From Bacillota bacterium (GTDB lineage Bacteria > Bacillota > Clostridia > Oscillospirales > Ruminococcaceae): a stretch of DNA of 59,105 nucleotides. The stretch lies in NCBI GenBank assembly GCA_023413185.1, contig JAEZQD010000085.1, positions 1 through 59,105 of the forward strand. The letters are read 5' to 3'. This document shows, piece after piece, positions 17,968-26,536 of this stretch. The notes below the pieces were generated by a model. The model made no database searches, was not told where the DNA came from, and saw nothing but the letters and a program-made list of their open reading frames with translations. How positions within the stretch are numbered: the first letter of the stretch is position 1; every line of letters starts with the position of its first letter. The position numbers were made by a program, and so were the translations under genes.

Positions 17968-18234
17968 ATGCTGTGGTTTTTTAACCGCAAAGAGGTGTAC
18001 ACCGGCTTTTCGTTAGACGACTATGCCCGTGTTCGCAATACGCTTGTTACAAACGGCATCGGTTTTGACACCAAGGTGGTGGATATGAGCGGCAGAGGGC
18101 GGGGCGTGCAAAGCGCGCTCATTGCGGCGGAGAGATATTCCTCCTCATGGGGCAGTACATCGTATAGCAAGCAATACTACGTGTATGTGCACAAAACCGA
18201 CTATGACCGTGCGGCGCATCTGCTGGGCAGATAA
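17968..18234 (+). CDS. Conserved small protein of unknown function
   Basis: 88 residues with no signal peptide or membrane helix. Layout: KEVYTGFSLDDYARVRNTL, a Ser-rich middle, then YVYVHKTDYDRAAHLL. The pattern of two short beta-alpha units ending in a residue-poor helix resembles DUF2007-like putative signalling domains, but this is weak. GGGAGAGGG gives a strong ribosome site; it sits 33 bases after glgP and shares its terminator, so it is likely cotranscribed. Confidence 0.6.
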   Translation: MLWFFNRKEVYTGFSLDDYARVRNTLVTNGIGFDTKVVDMSGRGRGVQSALIAAERYSSSWGSTSYSKQYYVYVHKTDYDRAAHLLGR

Positions 18235-18283
18235 GCCTCTTGCTTGCCGACAGCCTGCTTGTTGTCGGTCTTTGCATAAACAA

Positions 18284-18325
18284 AGAGGAACCGGAAGGGT
18301 TAAGCTTCCGGTTCCTCTATTATTG
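18284..18325. terminator. Intrinsic terminator
   Basis: 14-bp stem agaggaaccggaag with its complement at 18305-18318, then tattatt. It ends the glgP transcript; a smaller GCCGACA/TGTCGGT hairpin lies just before it. Confidence 0.8.
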
Positions 18326-18339
18326 TGTAAACTGGCTTA

Positions 18340-18930
18340 TCAGCTCATGATGCGCTTGTAGATGGTTGTGTTTTTTAGCGCCCTACGCACCGCAAAGGCA
18401 AGGGGCACCGCAACCGCGCACGCGATGATGGCGTTAGTTAGTGAGGTGGCGGCCTTTACCGCAACGTTTACCCACGCAACCTCTACGGTGGTGCGGTCAA
18501 ACCAGATGTTAAACACAAAGCTTTTGGTCAGGTACAGCACCACATAGGTGAGCGAGCCCGAGACCGCGCCGATGATGTTGGTGACGGTGTTTTCTCCCTT
18601 TCTGCTCCCCGCGTGGGCGATAACGCCGCACACAAACGCAAGCAAAAACTTAAACACCAGCGTATACGGCGCGCTGGAGATGTAAACGGGGTCGACCAGG
18701 TCGAACACAAACGAGCCAAGCCCCGCGGCAAGACCGCCGTTTAGTCCGCCCAACAAAAGACCCGAAAGCAGACACAGCACGTTACCCAGATGGATGGCGG
18801 TGTTGTCGCCGAACGGCGTGGGAATCTTTATGCGCAAAAAGGACGAAGCGAACACGAGTGCCGCCAAAAGACCCACCGCAACAATGGTATACAGGTCAAA
18901 CCTCTTTTTGGATTGGGATTGACTCGACAT
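18340..18930 (-). CDS. ECF transporter S component, possibly for a vitamin B6 precursor
   Basis: 196-residue membrane protein with five to six helices. The N-terminal IVAVGLLAALVFASSFL, then IHLGNVLCLLSGLLLGGLNG and the acidic loop DLVDPVY, fit substrate-binding S components of energy-coupling factor transporters. It needs the shared EcfA-EcfA'-EcfT module, which is not in this window. It lies directly downstream of pyridoxamine kinase, which by guilt of association suggests a pyridoxine-type substrate (PdxU-like). GAAGGG favours the ATG at 18930 over 18936. Confidence 0.75.
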   Translation of the reverse strand: MSSQSQSKKRFDLYTIVAVGLLAALVFASSFLRIKIPTPFGDNTAIHLGNVLCLLSGLLLGGLNGGLAAGLGSFVFDLVDPVYISSAPYTLVFKFLLAFVCGVIAHAGSRKGENTVTNIIGAVSGSLTYVVLYLTKSFVFNIWFDRTTVEVAWVNVAVKAATSLTNAIIACAVAVPLAFAVRRALKNTTIYKRIMS

Positions 18931-18977
18931 AAACATAGCACCCTTCTCTTACGAAATGTGCAGCGGTCCTGTTTTCT

Positions 18978-19847
18978 TTACAACGGCTTGTAGTCCGACA
19001 GCATCTGGTTCTGACCCAGCCACGGCAGCGTTTTTTCGAGCATAATACCCTCGCGGGTATCGGTGCCGTAGCCAAACGTGGTGTTGATGGTAAGCTCCGC
19101 AAAGCGGGTGGCGCGGTCTACCGCCATGGGCAGGCTGTAACCCGTAAGCAGCGAACCGGTTAACACGCTAGCGAATACATCCCCCGTACCAGGATAATGA
19201 ACCGGCACATAGTTGCACCGCACCGTCCAGTACGCGCCGCGCTCGCGGTCGTACGCAAGGTTTGCCATCTCGCCGCTTGCCATGGGTACGCCGGTAATCA
19301 CCACTTGATTGGGACCCTTCTCGCCCAGCCGCGCCAGCATGCTCTTTGCTTCGGTTCGGGTGAGCGACGCGGGGTAATCCATGCCAAGCAGCATCGCGCT
19401 TTCGGTCAGGTTGGGGGTGATAATGTCCGCTACGCTGACCAGCTCGACCATGCGCGCGCGCATTGCGGGCGTATAGGTCTTGTAGGGCTTGCCGTGGTCG
19501 CCCATTACGGGGTCTACCACCGCAAGTGCGTCGGAATAGGTTGTAAAGTAGTCAAGGCAGCTGTCAATTTGGTGCTCTGAGCCAAGAAAGCCGCTGTAAA
19601 CACAATCAAACACCATTTTTTCGCGCTTGTAATGCACAAGGCTCTGCGCAAGAAAATCGGTCAGATCGATAAACGCAACCTCGCCAAAGCCGCCGGTATG
19701 CGACGACAGAATGGCGGTGGGTATGGGGCACACCTGCACGCCGATTGCCGAAAGCACCGGCAGTACAACGCTTAAGGAGCAGCGCCCGACCCCCGAAAGG
19801 TCGTGTATTGCAGCAACCCGTTTGGGTCCCGACTGCATAGCGGACAT
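18978..19847 (-). CDS. pdxY: Pyridoxamine/pyridoxal kinase
   Basis: 289-residue ribokinase-fold enzyme phosphorylating B6 vitamers with ATP. Marks: HDLSGVGRCS near the N-terminus, the VVDPVMGDHGK segment and the anion-hole motif PGTGDVFASV with the catalytic Asp near residue 220. GGAGGG is seven bases before the ATG. It is the first gene of a two-gene operon with the ECF S component, so uptake and trapping by phosphorylation would be coexpressed. Confidence 0.88.
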   Translation of the reverse strand: MSAMQSGPKRVAAIHDLSGVGRCSLSVVLPVLSAIGVQVCPIPTAILSSHTGGFGEVAFIDLTDFLAQSLVHYKREKMVFDCVYSGFLGSEHQIDSCLDYFTTYSDALAVVDPVMGDHGKPYKTYTPAMRARMVELVSVADIITPNLTESAMLLGMDYPASLTRTEAKSMLARLGEKGPNQVVITGVPMASGEMANLAYDRERGAYWTVRCNYVPVHYPGTGDVFASVLTGSLLTGYSLPMAVDRATRFAELTINTTFGYGTDTREGIMLEKTLPWLGQNQMLSDYKPL

Positions 19848-19880
19848 GATAAATCCCTCCGTATGCTACACCATGGTTAT

Positions 19881-19909
19881 AGTATAGCCGCTTCGTTGTG
19901 TCTTTTCAA
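19881..19909 (-). promoter_or_regulatory. Promoter of the pyridoxamine kinase operon
   Basis: Minus strand TTGAAA (19904-19909), 17 bases, TATACT (19881-19886), about 35 bases before the start codon. In the rest of this gap (19910-20307) I see no gene that I can support; a TATAAT at 20172-20177 may serve the small gene at 20308 but lacks a good -35. Confidence 0.7.
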
Positions 19910-20307
19910 AAAACGCGGGGGGATAAGCCATACCCCTGCGGTTTATGCCGTTTATACAATATACAGTATAATGCAAGGCGGCGGGGTTGGCAATTAAAAC
20001 AGCAACAAACGCCTTGCTTTTTCGGCTATCACGGTCCGCTTTTAATACTGCACAATTTTTAACACGATTACAACGCGAATTTGTGAAAATAATAGAAAAA
20101 GGTTACCGAAGCTTTTTAGTTTGCCGTTTTTTGCGCGTAACATTTAGTATGGGCGCATTTGCCTTGCTCGCTATAATTTGCTGTTGATAATGTCACCGCA
20201 AGCGGCAACAATAGTGTTGCAGAGGATCACCTGCTTTACAATATATCGGTCGCTTTGGATTTGCAAAAAAGCGAAAGGAATTGTGCTTGAAAGGATGAAG
20301 TAGTACT

Positions 20308-20502
20308 ATGAAATCAACCATGTCGTCAATAGCCACCGGCGTTGCGGTTGCCGCTGCGCTTGGTGCGGGCGCTTATTTTCTGGGTGGAAACAAGAGAATG
20401 AAGCGTATGCTAAAGAGAGGCAAGCTAAAGAAGAATGCCACCATGGCGGTGCGCGCCGTTTCGGATTTTGTAGACGACATCTCGTCGTCTATCGGACGGT
20501 AG
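20308..20502 (+). CDS. Small single-pass membrane protein
   Basis: 64 residues: an Ala/Gly-rich hydrophobic segment (about 7-28), then a strongly basic stretch (KRMKRMLKRGKLKK) and a short amphipathic tail. AAAGGATG precedes the ATG. No family recognised; the helix plus basic arm might be a YtxH-like membrane-associated protein. Real coding is supported mainly by the ribosome site and the clean membrane-plus-basic layout. Confidence 0.5.
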   Translation: MKSTMSSIATGVAVAAALGAGAYFLGGNKRMKRMLKRGKLKKNATMAVRAVSDFVDDISSSIGR

Positions 20503-20528
20503 CAACGTTGTCCGGACAATAACAAAAG

Positions 20529-20604
20529 GGCGGGTGCAGCAGCATCCGCCTTACATAATGACAACAGTCTTCGGCGAATGAAGGTACGCAAACAGACTGT
20601 TGTC
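20529..20604. other. Two hairpins between the small gene and pheA
   Basis: GGCGGGTGC/GCATCCGCC (20529-20550) followed by GACAACAGTC/GACTGTTGTC (20560-20569 and 20595-20604). Neither has a strong T-run, so they may be weak terminators for the convergent transcripts. Confidence 0.4.
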
Positions 20605-20614
20605 ACTTCGTTTA

Positions 20615-21763
20615 TCAATCGGTTGACGGGGTGAGCGCGTAGTTACCCAAAAAGCGGAAGGTGCCGGGGTCGTTGTTTAGGCTTTGCAGCAGGACGCGAA
20701 TGCCATCGGCCGCGACGTTGCCGTCAAACTCAAAAAAGAACATAAACTCAAAAGGTCGCTCGGGAATAGGGCGCGACTCGATCTTGGTTATATTCATGCC
20801 CCTCGCGGCAAAGCGCGACATCACGCGGTACAGTGAGCCGGGGGTGTGGGCGGTTTTCAACATTAAAGCAATGCGCCGCGCATCGGGGTAAACCGCCGGG
20901 GTTTTGGAGATGAGGATAAACCGCGTCTGGTTGTTGTCGTTGTTTTGCACGTTGCTTGCAAGAACCTTTAGTCCGTACAACGCGGCGCACTCCTCATGGG
21001 CAAGGGCCGCGCAGGTAAGGTCGTCCTGCTGCGAAACCTGCTGCGCCGCCACGGCGGTGTTGGTGCAGGGCATCGCGGTGATGTCGCGGTGTGCGGCAAA
21101 AAAGTCGCTGCACTGGCTGAGCGCCTGCGGGTGCGAGTACACCGTGCGCACCTGTAAAGCGTCTGCTTCGGGCTTGCCCAGCAGGCAGTGTGTGACGGTA
21201 AGGTCATACGCCTTGATGATATACACCCCGCCGCGGCTGAGCAGGTCGTACACCTCACCCACCGATCCCGCGCTGCTGTTTTCCAGCGGCAGTACGCCGT
21301 AACGCGCCTTGCCGCTTAGCACCGCGTCGCATACGTCCGAAAAGCGGTCGTAGCAAACCCGCTCGGGACGGTTTACCAGGTGAGCGGCAGCAAGGTAGGA
21401 GTACGCGCCGCGCACACCCTGGCACGCCACTACGGCACCCTCGGCTATCGGCTCGGGGCTGTGCACCGCCCGGCTGAGCATTGCCGCAAGCTCGCCCTCG
21501 TCGGCGAGTGAGTGGTGCTGCACCGCCTTGCTGATGTCCATCATCGCGGCAAACAGCATCTGTGACGGAACGCTGTATTCCTCCCCCGCCAGCTGCCCGA
21601 TGCGGGCAAGCAGCTCCTCCTCCCGCTTTGGTTGGTAGATGGGCAGGTTGTTTGCCGCCTTGTAATCGGCTACCTGCCCCACCAGCTGCATGCGGCGCAA
21701 AAACAAACGGAGCAGCTCGCGGTCAACCTCGTCTATGCCGCTGCGAAGCTCGTCAAGATTCAT
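20615..21763 (-). CDS. pheA: Bifunctional chorismate mutase / prephenate dehydratase
   Basis: 382-residue P-protein leading chorismate to phenylpyruvate. Domains: AroQ chorismate mutase (1-90, RSGIDEVDRELLRLF), prephenate dehydratase (about 105-280, GVRGAYSYLAA, LPLENSSAGSV and the NNQTRF motif carrying the catalytic Thr), and a C-terminal ACT domain (about 290-375) with ESRP that binds phenylalanine for feedback inhibition. It is the last gene of the aro operon, so Phe-specific synthesis is controlled together with chorismate supply. The ribosome site is weak, suggesting dependence on upstream translation or a start I cannot resolve. Confidence 0.93.
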   Translation of the reverse strand: MNLDELRSGIDEVDRELLRLFLRRMQLVGQVADYKAANNLPIYQPKREEELLARIGQLAGEEYSVPSQMLFAAMMDISKAVQHHSLADEGELAAMLSRAVHSPEPIAEGAVVACQGVRGAYSYLAAAHLVNRPERVCYDRFSDVCDAVLSGKARYGVLPLENSSAGSVGEVYDLLSRGGVYIIKAYDLTVTHCLLGKPEADALQVRTVYSHPQALSQCSDFFAAHRDITAMPCTNTAVAAQQVSQQDDLTCAALAHEECAALYGLKVLASNVQNNDNNQTRFILISKTPAVYPDARRIALMLKTAHTPGSLYRVMSRFAARGMNITKIESRPIPERPFEFMFFFEFDGNVAADGIRVLLQSLNNDPGTFRFLGNYALTPSTD

Positions 21764-21848
21764 AGAAATAAACCATGCCTTTCCGGTCTGGTGAAAATAC
21801 CATTTGACCCAAATGTATCGACAGAGTGAAGCGTTATTACATACCTAT

Positions 21849-22931
21849 TCAACCGTTCTTTAGCAGGATGTTTGTGAGCGCGACCATGACGGCGGCCTCT
21901 ACGCAGGGCAGGGCGCGCACCACCACACAGGGGTCGTGCCGCCCGTGCACCGAAAGCTCGCACTCGGTCATGGTATCTATCGCCACCGACCGCTGGGTCT
22001 GCGCGATGGAGGGGGTGGGCTTAAACGCCGCGCGGACAATCAGCGGCATACCCGATGTAATACCGCCCAGCACGCCGCCGTGACGGTTGGTTTCGGTTCG
22101 TACCGCGCCGTCGCGGATGCAGAACGCGTCGTTGTGGATGCTGCCGGTCATCTCGCTTGCTGCAAAGCCCGCGCCAAACTCAATGCCGCGCACGGCGGGG
22201 ATGCCGAATAGGATGGAGGCAATCTCGTTTTCCACCCCGTGGAACATGGGGTCGCCCAGCCCTGCGGGCAGTCCCACGGCGGCGCACTCCACAATGCCGC
22301 CCACCGAGTCGCCTGCCAAGCGCGCGTCCTCAATCTCAGCGAGCATCCGCGCGCCCGCCGCGTCGTCGAGCACCGGCATGGGCTTTGCGGTTACCATAGC
22401 AAGGGTGCCTGCGTCCACCGCCACCATGTCAAACGGTGTGTCAACTACCCCGTGTACGGCGGCGATGTGTGCCCCCACCGCAATGCCCCGCTTTGCAAGG
22501 TAGTGGCTGCATACGGCGCCCGCGAAGACAAGGGGTGCCGTCAGCCTGCCCGAGAAGTGCCCGCCGCCGCGCGGGTCGTTGTTACCGCCGTAGCGCACCC
22601 GCCCGGTGTAATCGGCATGCCCGGGGCGGGGGATGTCGGCTAGGCTGTGATAGTCCTGCGAGCGGGTGTCGGTGTTGCGGATGATGCAGGAGATGGGCGT
22701 GCCGCAGGTTACGCCGTCGCGGATGCCCGAGAGCACCTCGGGGGTATCCGCCTCGCGCCGCTTTGTCGCGTGCGCCTGTCCGGCGGGTGCGCGCCGCGCC
22801 ATAAACCGCGCCACCGCATCAAAGTCGATCGCCACGCCGGCGGGAAAGCCGTCCATCACCACGCCGATGCCGCCGCTGTGGCTTTCGCCGAATATCGAGA
22901 TCGTTAACCGGTCACCCCATGTCGAGCTCAT
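21849..22931 (-). CDS. aroC: Chorismate synthase
   Basis: 360 residues, FMN-dependent elimination of EPSP to chorismate. Signatures: GESHSGGIGVVMDGFPAG near the N-terminus, RRREADxxEVLSG-type segment (ATKRREADTPEVLSG) and YGGNNDPRGGGHFSGR in the middle. The ATG at 22931 follows GGGAGG by eight bases and overlaps the end of aroA by 20 bases, indicating coupled translation. Confidence 0.95.
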   Translation of the reverse strand: MSSTWGDRLTISIFGESHSGGIGVVMDGFPAGVAIDFDAVARFMARRAPAGQAHATKRREADTPEVLSGIRDGVTCGTPISCIIRNTDTRSQDYHSLADIPRPGHADYTGRVRYGGNNDPRGGGHFSGRLTAPLVFAGAVCSHYLAKRGIAVGAHIAAVHGVVDTPFDMVAVDAGTLAMVTAKPMPVLDDAAGARMLAEIEDARLAGDSVGGIVECAAVGLPAGLGDPMFHGVENEIASILFGIPAVRGIEFGAGFAASEMTGSIHNDAFCIRDGAVRTETNRHGGVLGGITSGMPLIVRAAFKPTPSIAQTQRSVAIDTMTECELSVHGRHDPCVVVRALPCVEAAVMVALTNILLKNG

Positions 22932-24177
22932 CACATCTGCCTCCCAACGCTGTAAGTTGTGCAAAGAACTGCGGGTAGGACTTGCTTACGCACTCCGCGC
23001 CGCGTATCACAACGGGCTTGTCGCACCGTGTCGCCGCTATGGCCGCCGCCATCGCAATGCGGTGGTCGCCGAAGCTGTCCGCCTCTCCGCCCGCAAGCGC
23101 CGCCCCGCCGTGGACAATCAGCCCGTCGTCGGTCAGTGTTACGCGCCCGCCAAGACCAAAGAGCAGACGCTCTATGGCAGCCAAACGGTCAGACTCCTTA
23201 ATGCGCAGCCGCTGTGCGCCGGTTATCACCGTGTCGCCGTTTGCAAACGCGGCGGTTACGGCGAGTATGGGCACAAGGTCGGGGATGTCCGACGCGTCGA
23301 TTGTCACCGCGGTAAGGGGCGCGGCGCCCACCGTAACCGTGTCGCCGGACTGTGCAACCTTTGCGCCAAACGCCGCAAGCAGGCTTGTAACCGCACGGTC
23401 GCCCTGCATCGAAGCAAAGTCCACCCCGCGGCACGAGACGTTGCCGCCCACGGCACCCGCCGCAAGAAAGAACGCGGCACCCGACCAGTCGCCCTCCACC
23501 GTCAGGTCGCAGGGCGTATAACGCTGCCCGCCGGGAACAAGGTAGCCGCTCTGCGTTTCGGCTATCTTTATGCCGAAGCGGCGCAGCAGGGTAACGGTCA
23601 TATCCACATAGGGGCGCGACTCCAGCCGCCCCCGCAGCACAATCTGGCTGTCCTCCTCACACAGGGGCAGGGCGAACAACAGCCCCGTCACAAACTGCGA
23701 GCTGACCGAGCCGTCGATCTCGTACCGCCCGCCGCGCAGTCTGCCGCTTATGGTAAAGGGCATGGTGCCGCGGTAATCGTCGCTCACGCCGTTTTTGCGC
23801 AGCTCCTTGAGCAGCGGGTCAATCGGGCGGCTGGGCAGCCGTCCCGTTCCGTCAAAGATTGCCGTTACCCCGAGTGCGGCGGCAACGGGCAGCAAAAAGC
23901 GCAGGGTGGAGCCGCTCTCGCCGCAGTAAATAAGCGCGCGCTTGGGTGGGTGCGTGATCCCTTGAATCACGGTGGTCTGACCGCACAGCTCGATGTGCGC
24001 ACCCAGCGCCGTCATGGCGCGCTGGGTAACCGATATGTCGTCATTGCTTGCAAGCGACGAGATGTGTGCGGTGCCGCCCGAAAGGGCGCACGCTATCACG
24101 GCGCGGTGGGATGCCGATTTGGACGCGGGCGGGGTAAACATCCCCGACAGCGCAGCGGGGTAAACACGAATGTCCAT
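22912..24177 (-). CDS. aroA: 3-phosphoshikimate 1-carboxyvinyltransferase (EPSP synthase)
   Basis: 421 residues. PEP plus shikimate-3-phosphate to EPSP. Active-site motifs: PASKSASHR (about 17-25), ESGSTLRFLLP, LPSRPIDPLL, and RLRIKESDRL near 330 with the conserved Lys-Glu-Ser-Asp-Arg. The GESGSTLRF region carries Ser where class I enzymes have GNAGTA, so it is the glyphosate-tolerant class II-like type (inference). Third gene of the operon, overlapping aroC. Confidence 0.94.
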   Translation of the reverse strand: MDIRVYPAALSGMFTPPASKSASHRAVIACALSGGTAHISSLASNDDISVTQRAMTALGAHIELCGQTTVIQGITHPPKRALIYCGESGSTLRFLLPVAAALGVTAIFDGTGRLPSRPIDPLLKELRKNGVSDDYRGTMPFTISGRLRGGRYEIDGSVSSQFVTGLLFALPLCEEDSQIVLRGRLESRPYVDMTVTLLRRFGIKIAETQSGYLVPGGQRYTPCDLTVEGDWSGAAFFLAAGAVGGNVSCRGVDFASMQGDRAVTSLLAAFGAKVAQSGDTVTVGAAPLTAVTIDASDIPDLVPILAVTAAFANGDTVITGAQRLRIKESDRLAAIERLLFGLGGRVTLTDDGLIVHGGAALAGGEADSFGDHRIAMAAAIAATRCDKPVVIRGAECVSKSYPQFFAQLTALGGRCDELDMG

Positions 24178-24211
24178 AGAACAATCAAATCCTTTCTGCG
24201 GGGGATATCAG

Positions 24212-25264
24212 CTACAGTTTAAGTAGTGTGTGAAATGCGTCGGTCGTTATGCGATGGGTGTACGCCGAGCCGATATTTTTTATCAGTACGAGTGTTATGG
24301 CTGAGCCCGAGCGCTTTTTGTCGCTTAGGCAATGGGGAAAAAGCGTATCCATGCGGTAGTCGCAGTCGCTCGGCAGGCTGTACCGAGCAAGGCAGTCGGC
24401 GATGCGCTCGGCGCAGCCCTGCTGCGTCAGCCCGCCTTGCTCCGCCGCCCGGGTCAACAGCACCATGCCCATAGCAACCGCGTTGCCGTGGGTTATCTCA
24501 AAGTTGCTTTCGCGTTCGATGGCATGACCGAGGGTGTGCCCGAAGTTGAGCAGGGCACGCGCGCCGTTGTCAAACTCATCCTGCTCCACCAGCTCGCGCT
24601 TGATGTCGATGCACCGTGCGATGATCTGCGCGGTATCGGTATACAGCGCGCCGTCGCAAAGCCGCAGAAACAACGCCTCATCCCAAATCGCGCCGTACTT
24701 TATCACCTCGGCGGCGCCATCCGCGAAGGTCTCGGGCGACAGGGTTTTTAATGTGCTCACGTCGCACAGCACAAGCGACGGCTGCCAGAACGCGCCCGCA
24801 AGGTTTTTGCCCTCGGGGATGTCAACGGCCGTCTTTCCGCCAACCGACGAATCCACCTGCGCAAGCAGCGTGGTGGGAATCTGTACATAGTGTACCCCGC
24901 GCAGATAGGTGGCGGCGGCAAATCCCGCAAGGTCGCCGACCACGCCGCCGCCCAGTGCAATCACCACATCGGTGCGGGTAAGCCCCGACCGGGCAAAGAA
25001 CGAGTACAGCGCACCCAGCGACTGCAGGCATTTGCTCTGCTCCCCGTGGGGGATGACAAAGGCAAACACCGCAAAGCCCGCTGCTCGAAGCGAGTCTTCG
25101 ACCGTCTTGAGATAGAGCGGCGCCACGTTGTCGTCACTGACGATGGCAGCCACATCAGCGCCCGAAACGTTGCGCACGCGCTCCCCGCAGGAGGATAGAA
25201 GGTTTTGCCCCACCACAACCCGGTAGGGTCTGCCGGTATGAACCGGTATCTCTTGTGTTTGCAT
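24212..25264 (-). CDS. aroB: 3-dehydroquinate synthase
   Basis: 350 residues, NAD- and zinc-dependent cyclisation of DAHP. Motifs: ALGGGVVGDLAGFAAATYLRG, QIPTTLLAQVDSSVGGKTAVD and LNFGHTLGHAIE, the last providing a zinc-binding His. The ATG at 25264 has a GGGGGG run 10 bases upstream; an in-frame TTG at 25282 lies in front of that site. 25 bases after aroF. Confidence 0.95.
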   Translation of the reverse strand: MQTQEIPVHTGRPYRVVVGQNLLSSCGERVRNVSGADVAAIVSDDNVAPLYLKTVEDSLRAAGFAVFAFVIPHGEQSKCLQSLGALYSFFARSGLTRTDVVIALGGGVVGDLAGFAAATYLRGVHYVQIPTTLLAQVDSSVGGKTAVDIPEGKNLAGAFWQPSLVLCDVSTLKTLSPETFADGAAEVIKYGAIWDEALFLRLCDGALYTDTAQIIARCIDIKRELVEQDEFDNGARALLNFGHTLGHAIERESNFEITHGNAVAMGMVLLTRAAEQGGLTQQGCAERIADCLARYSLPSDCDYRMDTLFPHCLSDKKRSGSAITLVLIKNIGSAYTHRITTDAFHTLLKL

Positions 25265-25289
25265 ACGGTTAATGCCCCCCAAGGTGTAT

Positions 25290-26303
25290 TTATGATAAGG
25301 TTTTGCCGAAGAACTGCACCGCCTGTTTGAGCTTTTCCATCACGCCGTCAAACTGGTTTGGTGTCAGAGATTGCGCACCGTCCGACAACGCCTTTTCGGG
25401 GTTGTTGTGTACCTCGATGATTAGACCGTCTGCGCCCGCCGCAATCGCCGCCAGCGAAAGCGGCTCCACCAGCCAGGTAAGCCCCGCCGCGTGGCTGGGG
25501 TCTACGACCACGGGCAGATGCGACTTTCGTTTCAGGATGGGGATGGCGGAGATGTCCAGCGTGTTGCGCGTCTCGGTCTCGAAGGTGCGTATACCGCGCT
25601 CGCACAGAATAACCTGCTTGTTGCCGCCCGCCATGATGTACTCCGCGCTCATCAATAGCTCCTCAATGGTATTGGCAAGCCCGCGTTTAAGCAGTATGGG
25701 CTTGTCAAGATGCCCAAGCTCCTTAAGCAGCTCAAAGTTCTGCATGTTTCTTGCGCCCACCTGAATGATGTCCACATCGCGAAACAGGTCGATGTGCGCC
25801 ACGCTCATGATCTCGGTCACTATGGGCATGCCCGTCAGCGTGCGCGCCTTATCTAGCAGCTCAATGCCCTCGGCACGCAGCCCCTGAAAGGCGTAGGGTG
25901 AGGTGCGCGGCTTAAACGCGCCGCCCCGCAAAAGACCCGCCCCCGCCTGCTTAACGCGCAGGGCAACCTCGGTAATCTGCTCCTCGCACTCGACCGAGCA
26001 GGGACCCGCCATCACCTGAAAATGCCCGCCGCCCAACCGAAGCCCACGAGCCTCCACCACCGTGTCGGTGGGGTGGAACTTGCGGTTTGCGCTTTTGTAC
26101 GGCTCCTGAATGCGCTTAACGCTCTCTACGATGTCGATAGACGAGACGCGGTCGATATCCACCACCGAGGTGTCGCCCACAAGCCCGAGAATGGTGGTCT
26201 GCACGCCGATGACGGGGTGCACCTGCACACCGTAGCCCTCGAGTTGCTGTATCAGTTTTTGTAATTCTACCTCATTGGCACCCTGCTTTACAAGTACAAT
26301 CAT
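25290..26303 (-). CDS. aroF: 3-deoxy-7-phosphoheptulonate (DAHP) synthase, type Ib
   Basis: 337 residues, condensing PEP and erythrose-4-phosphate as the first committed step. Residues 1-70 form the ferredoxin/ACT-like regulatory domain (MIVLVKQGANEVEL); the barrel starts at FQVMAGPCSVE and includes RGGAFKPRTSPYAFQG, QVGARNMQNF and VDPSHAAG with metal-binding residues. Enzymes of this class are often inhibited by Tyr, Phe or prephenate through the N-terminal domain. GGAGG is nine bases before the ATG. First structural gene of the operon, directly downstream of an attenuator. Confidence 0.94.
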   Translation of the reverse strand: MIVLVKQGANEVELQKLIQQLEGYGVQVHPVIGVQTTILGLVGDTSVVDIDRVSSIDIVESVKRIQEPYKSANRKFHPTDTVVEARGLRLGGGHFQVMAGPCSVECEEQITEVALRVKQAGAGLLRGGAFKPRTSPYAFQGLRAEGIELLDKARTLTGMPIVTEIMSVAHIDLFRDVDIIQVGARNMQNFELLKELGHLDKPILLKRGLANTIEELLMSAEYIMAGGNKQVILCERGIRTFETETRNTLDISAIPILKRKSHLPVVVDPSHAAGLTWLVEPLSLAAIAAGADGLIIEVHNNPEKALSDGAQSLTPNQFDGVMEKLKQAVQFFGKTLS

Positions 26304-26350
26304 TCCATGTAGCCTCCGTTTATTCGTATAGTTTACCCAAATAGGCAGTC

Positions 26351-26390
26351 AAATAAAAAGGGCCGATGCTTCACACAAAGCATCAGCCCT
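26351..26390 (-). terminator. Intrinsic terminator (attenuator) in the aro leader
   Basis: On the minus strand AGGGCTGATGCTT (26378-26390) pairs with AAGCATCGGCCCT (26359-26371) around a TGTGTG loop, with one G-U, followed by TTTTTATTT. It lies about 185 bases after the operon promoter and 48 before the aroF start, so it must be bypassed for expression. Its 5' arm can also pair with 26443-26451 inside the leader ORF. Confidence 0.85.
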
Positions 26391-26419
26391 AGTTTTTGCC
26401 AATCTGTTACCGCGGTGTA

Positions 26420-26536
26420 TCAGGTCTGCGGTGCGAGTAGGCGGCTTGATGTTTTGGTGCAGCAAAATAGACCTGCGCTAAAATAATAGCCCAAGTTTAT
26501 AAAGCGAAAAAATCGTGCCGCAGCCGTAATCATCAT
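26420..26536 (-). CDS. Phe/Tyr-rich leader peptide of the aro operon
   Basis: A 38-codon ORF (40 if the ATG at 26542 is used) between the promoter and the terminator. AAGGG at 26543-26547 is six bases from the ATG at 26536 and nine from another at 26533. The peptide contains ARFFRF, then GYYF, then LF: seven aromatic residues, five Phe and two Tyr, all before residue 27, using only TTT and TAT codons. The stop TGA (26420-26422) precedes the terminator by about 30 bases. This matches the logic of pheL/pheM-type leader peptides, where ribosome stalling at Phe or Tyr codons prevents termination. I do not recall a named family for it. Confidence 0.7.
   Translation of the reverse strand: MMITAAARFFRFINLGYYFSAGLFCCTKTSSRLLAPQT

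Noticed and set aside
19987..20187. 66-codon frame from a TTG in the 19.9-20.3 kb gap
   Set aside because: No ribosome site in a useful position, and the frame crosses likely promoter sequence.
22666..24222. 518-codon open frame on the plus strand
   Set aside because: It is antisense to aroA and aroC, which have clear family motifs; composition is Arg/Ala/His-rich as expected from the reverse of a GC-rich gene.
26405..26425. ACACCGCGGTAAC in the aro leader as a T-box core
   Set aside because: The conserved T-box UGGNACCGCG and the Stem I elements are not present; only ACCGCGG matches, probably by chance.
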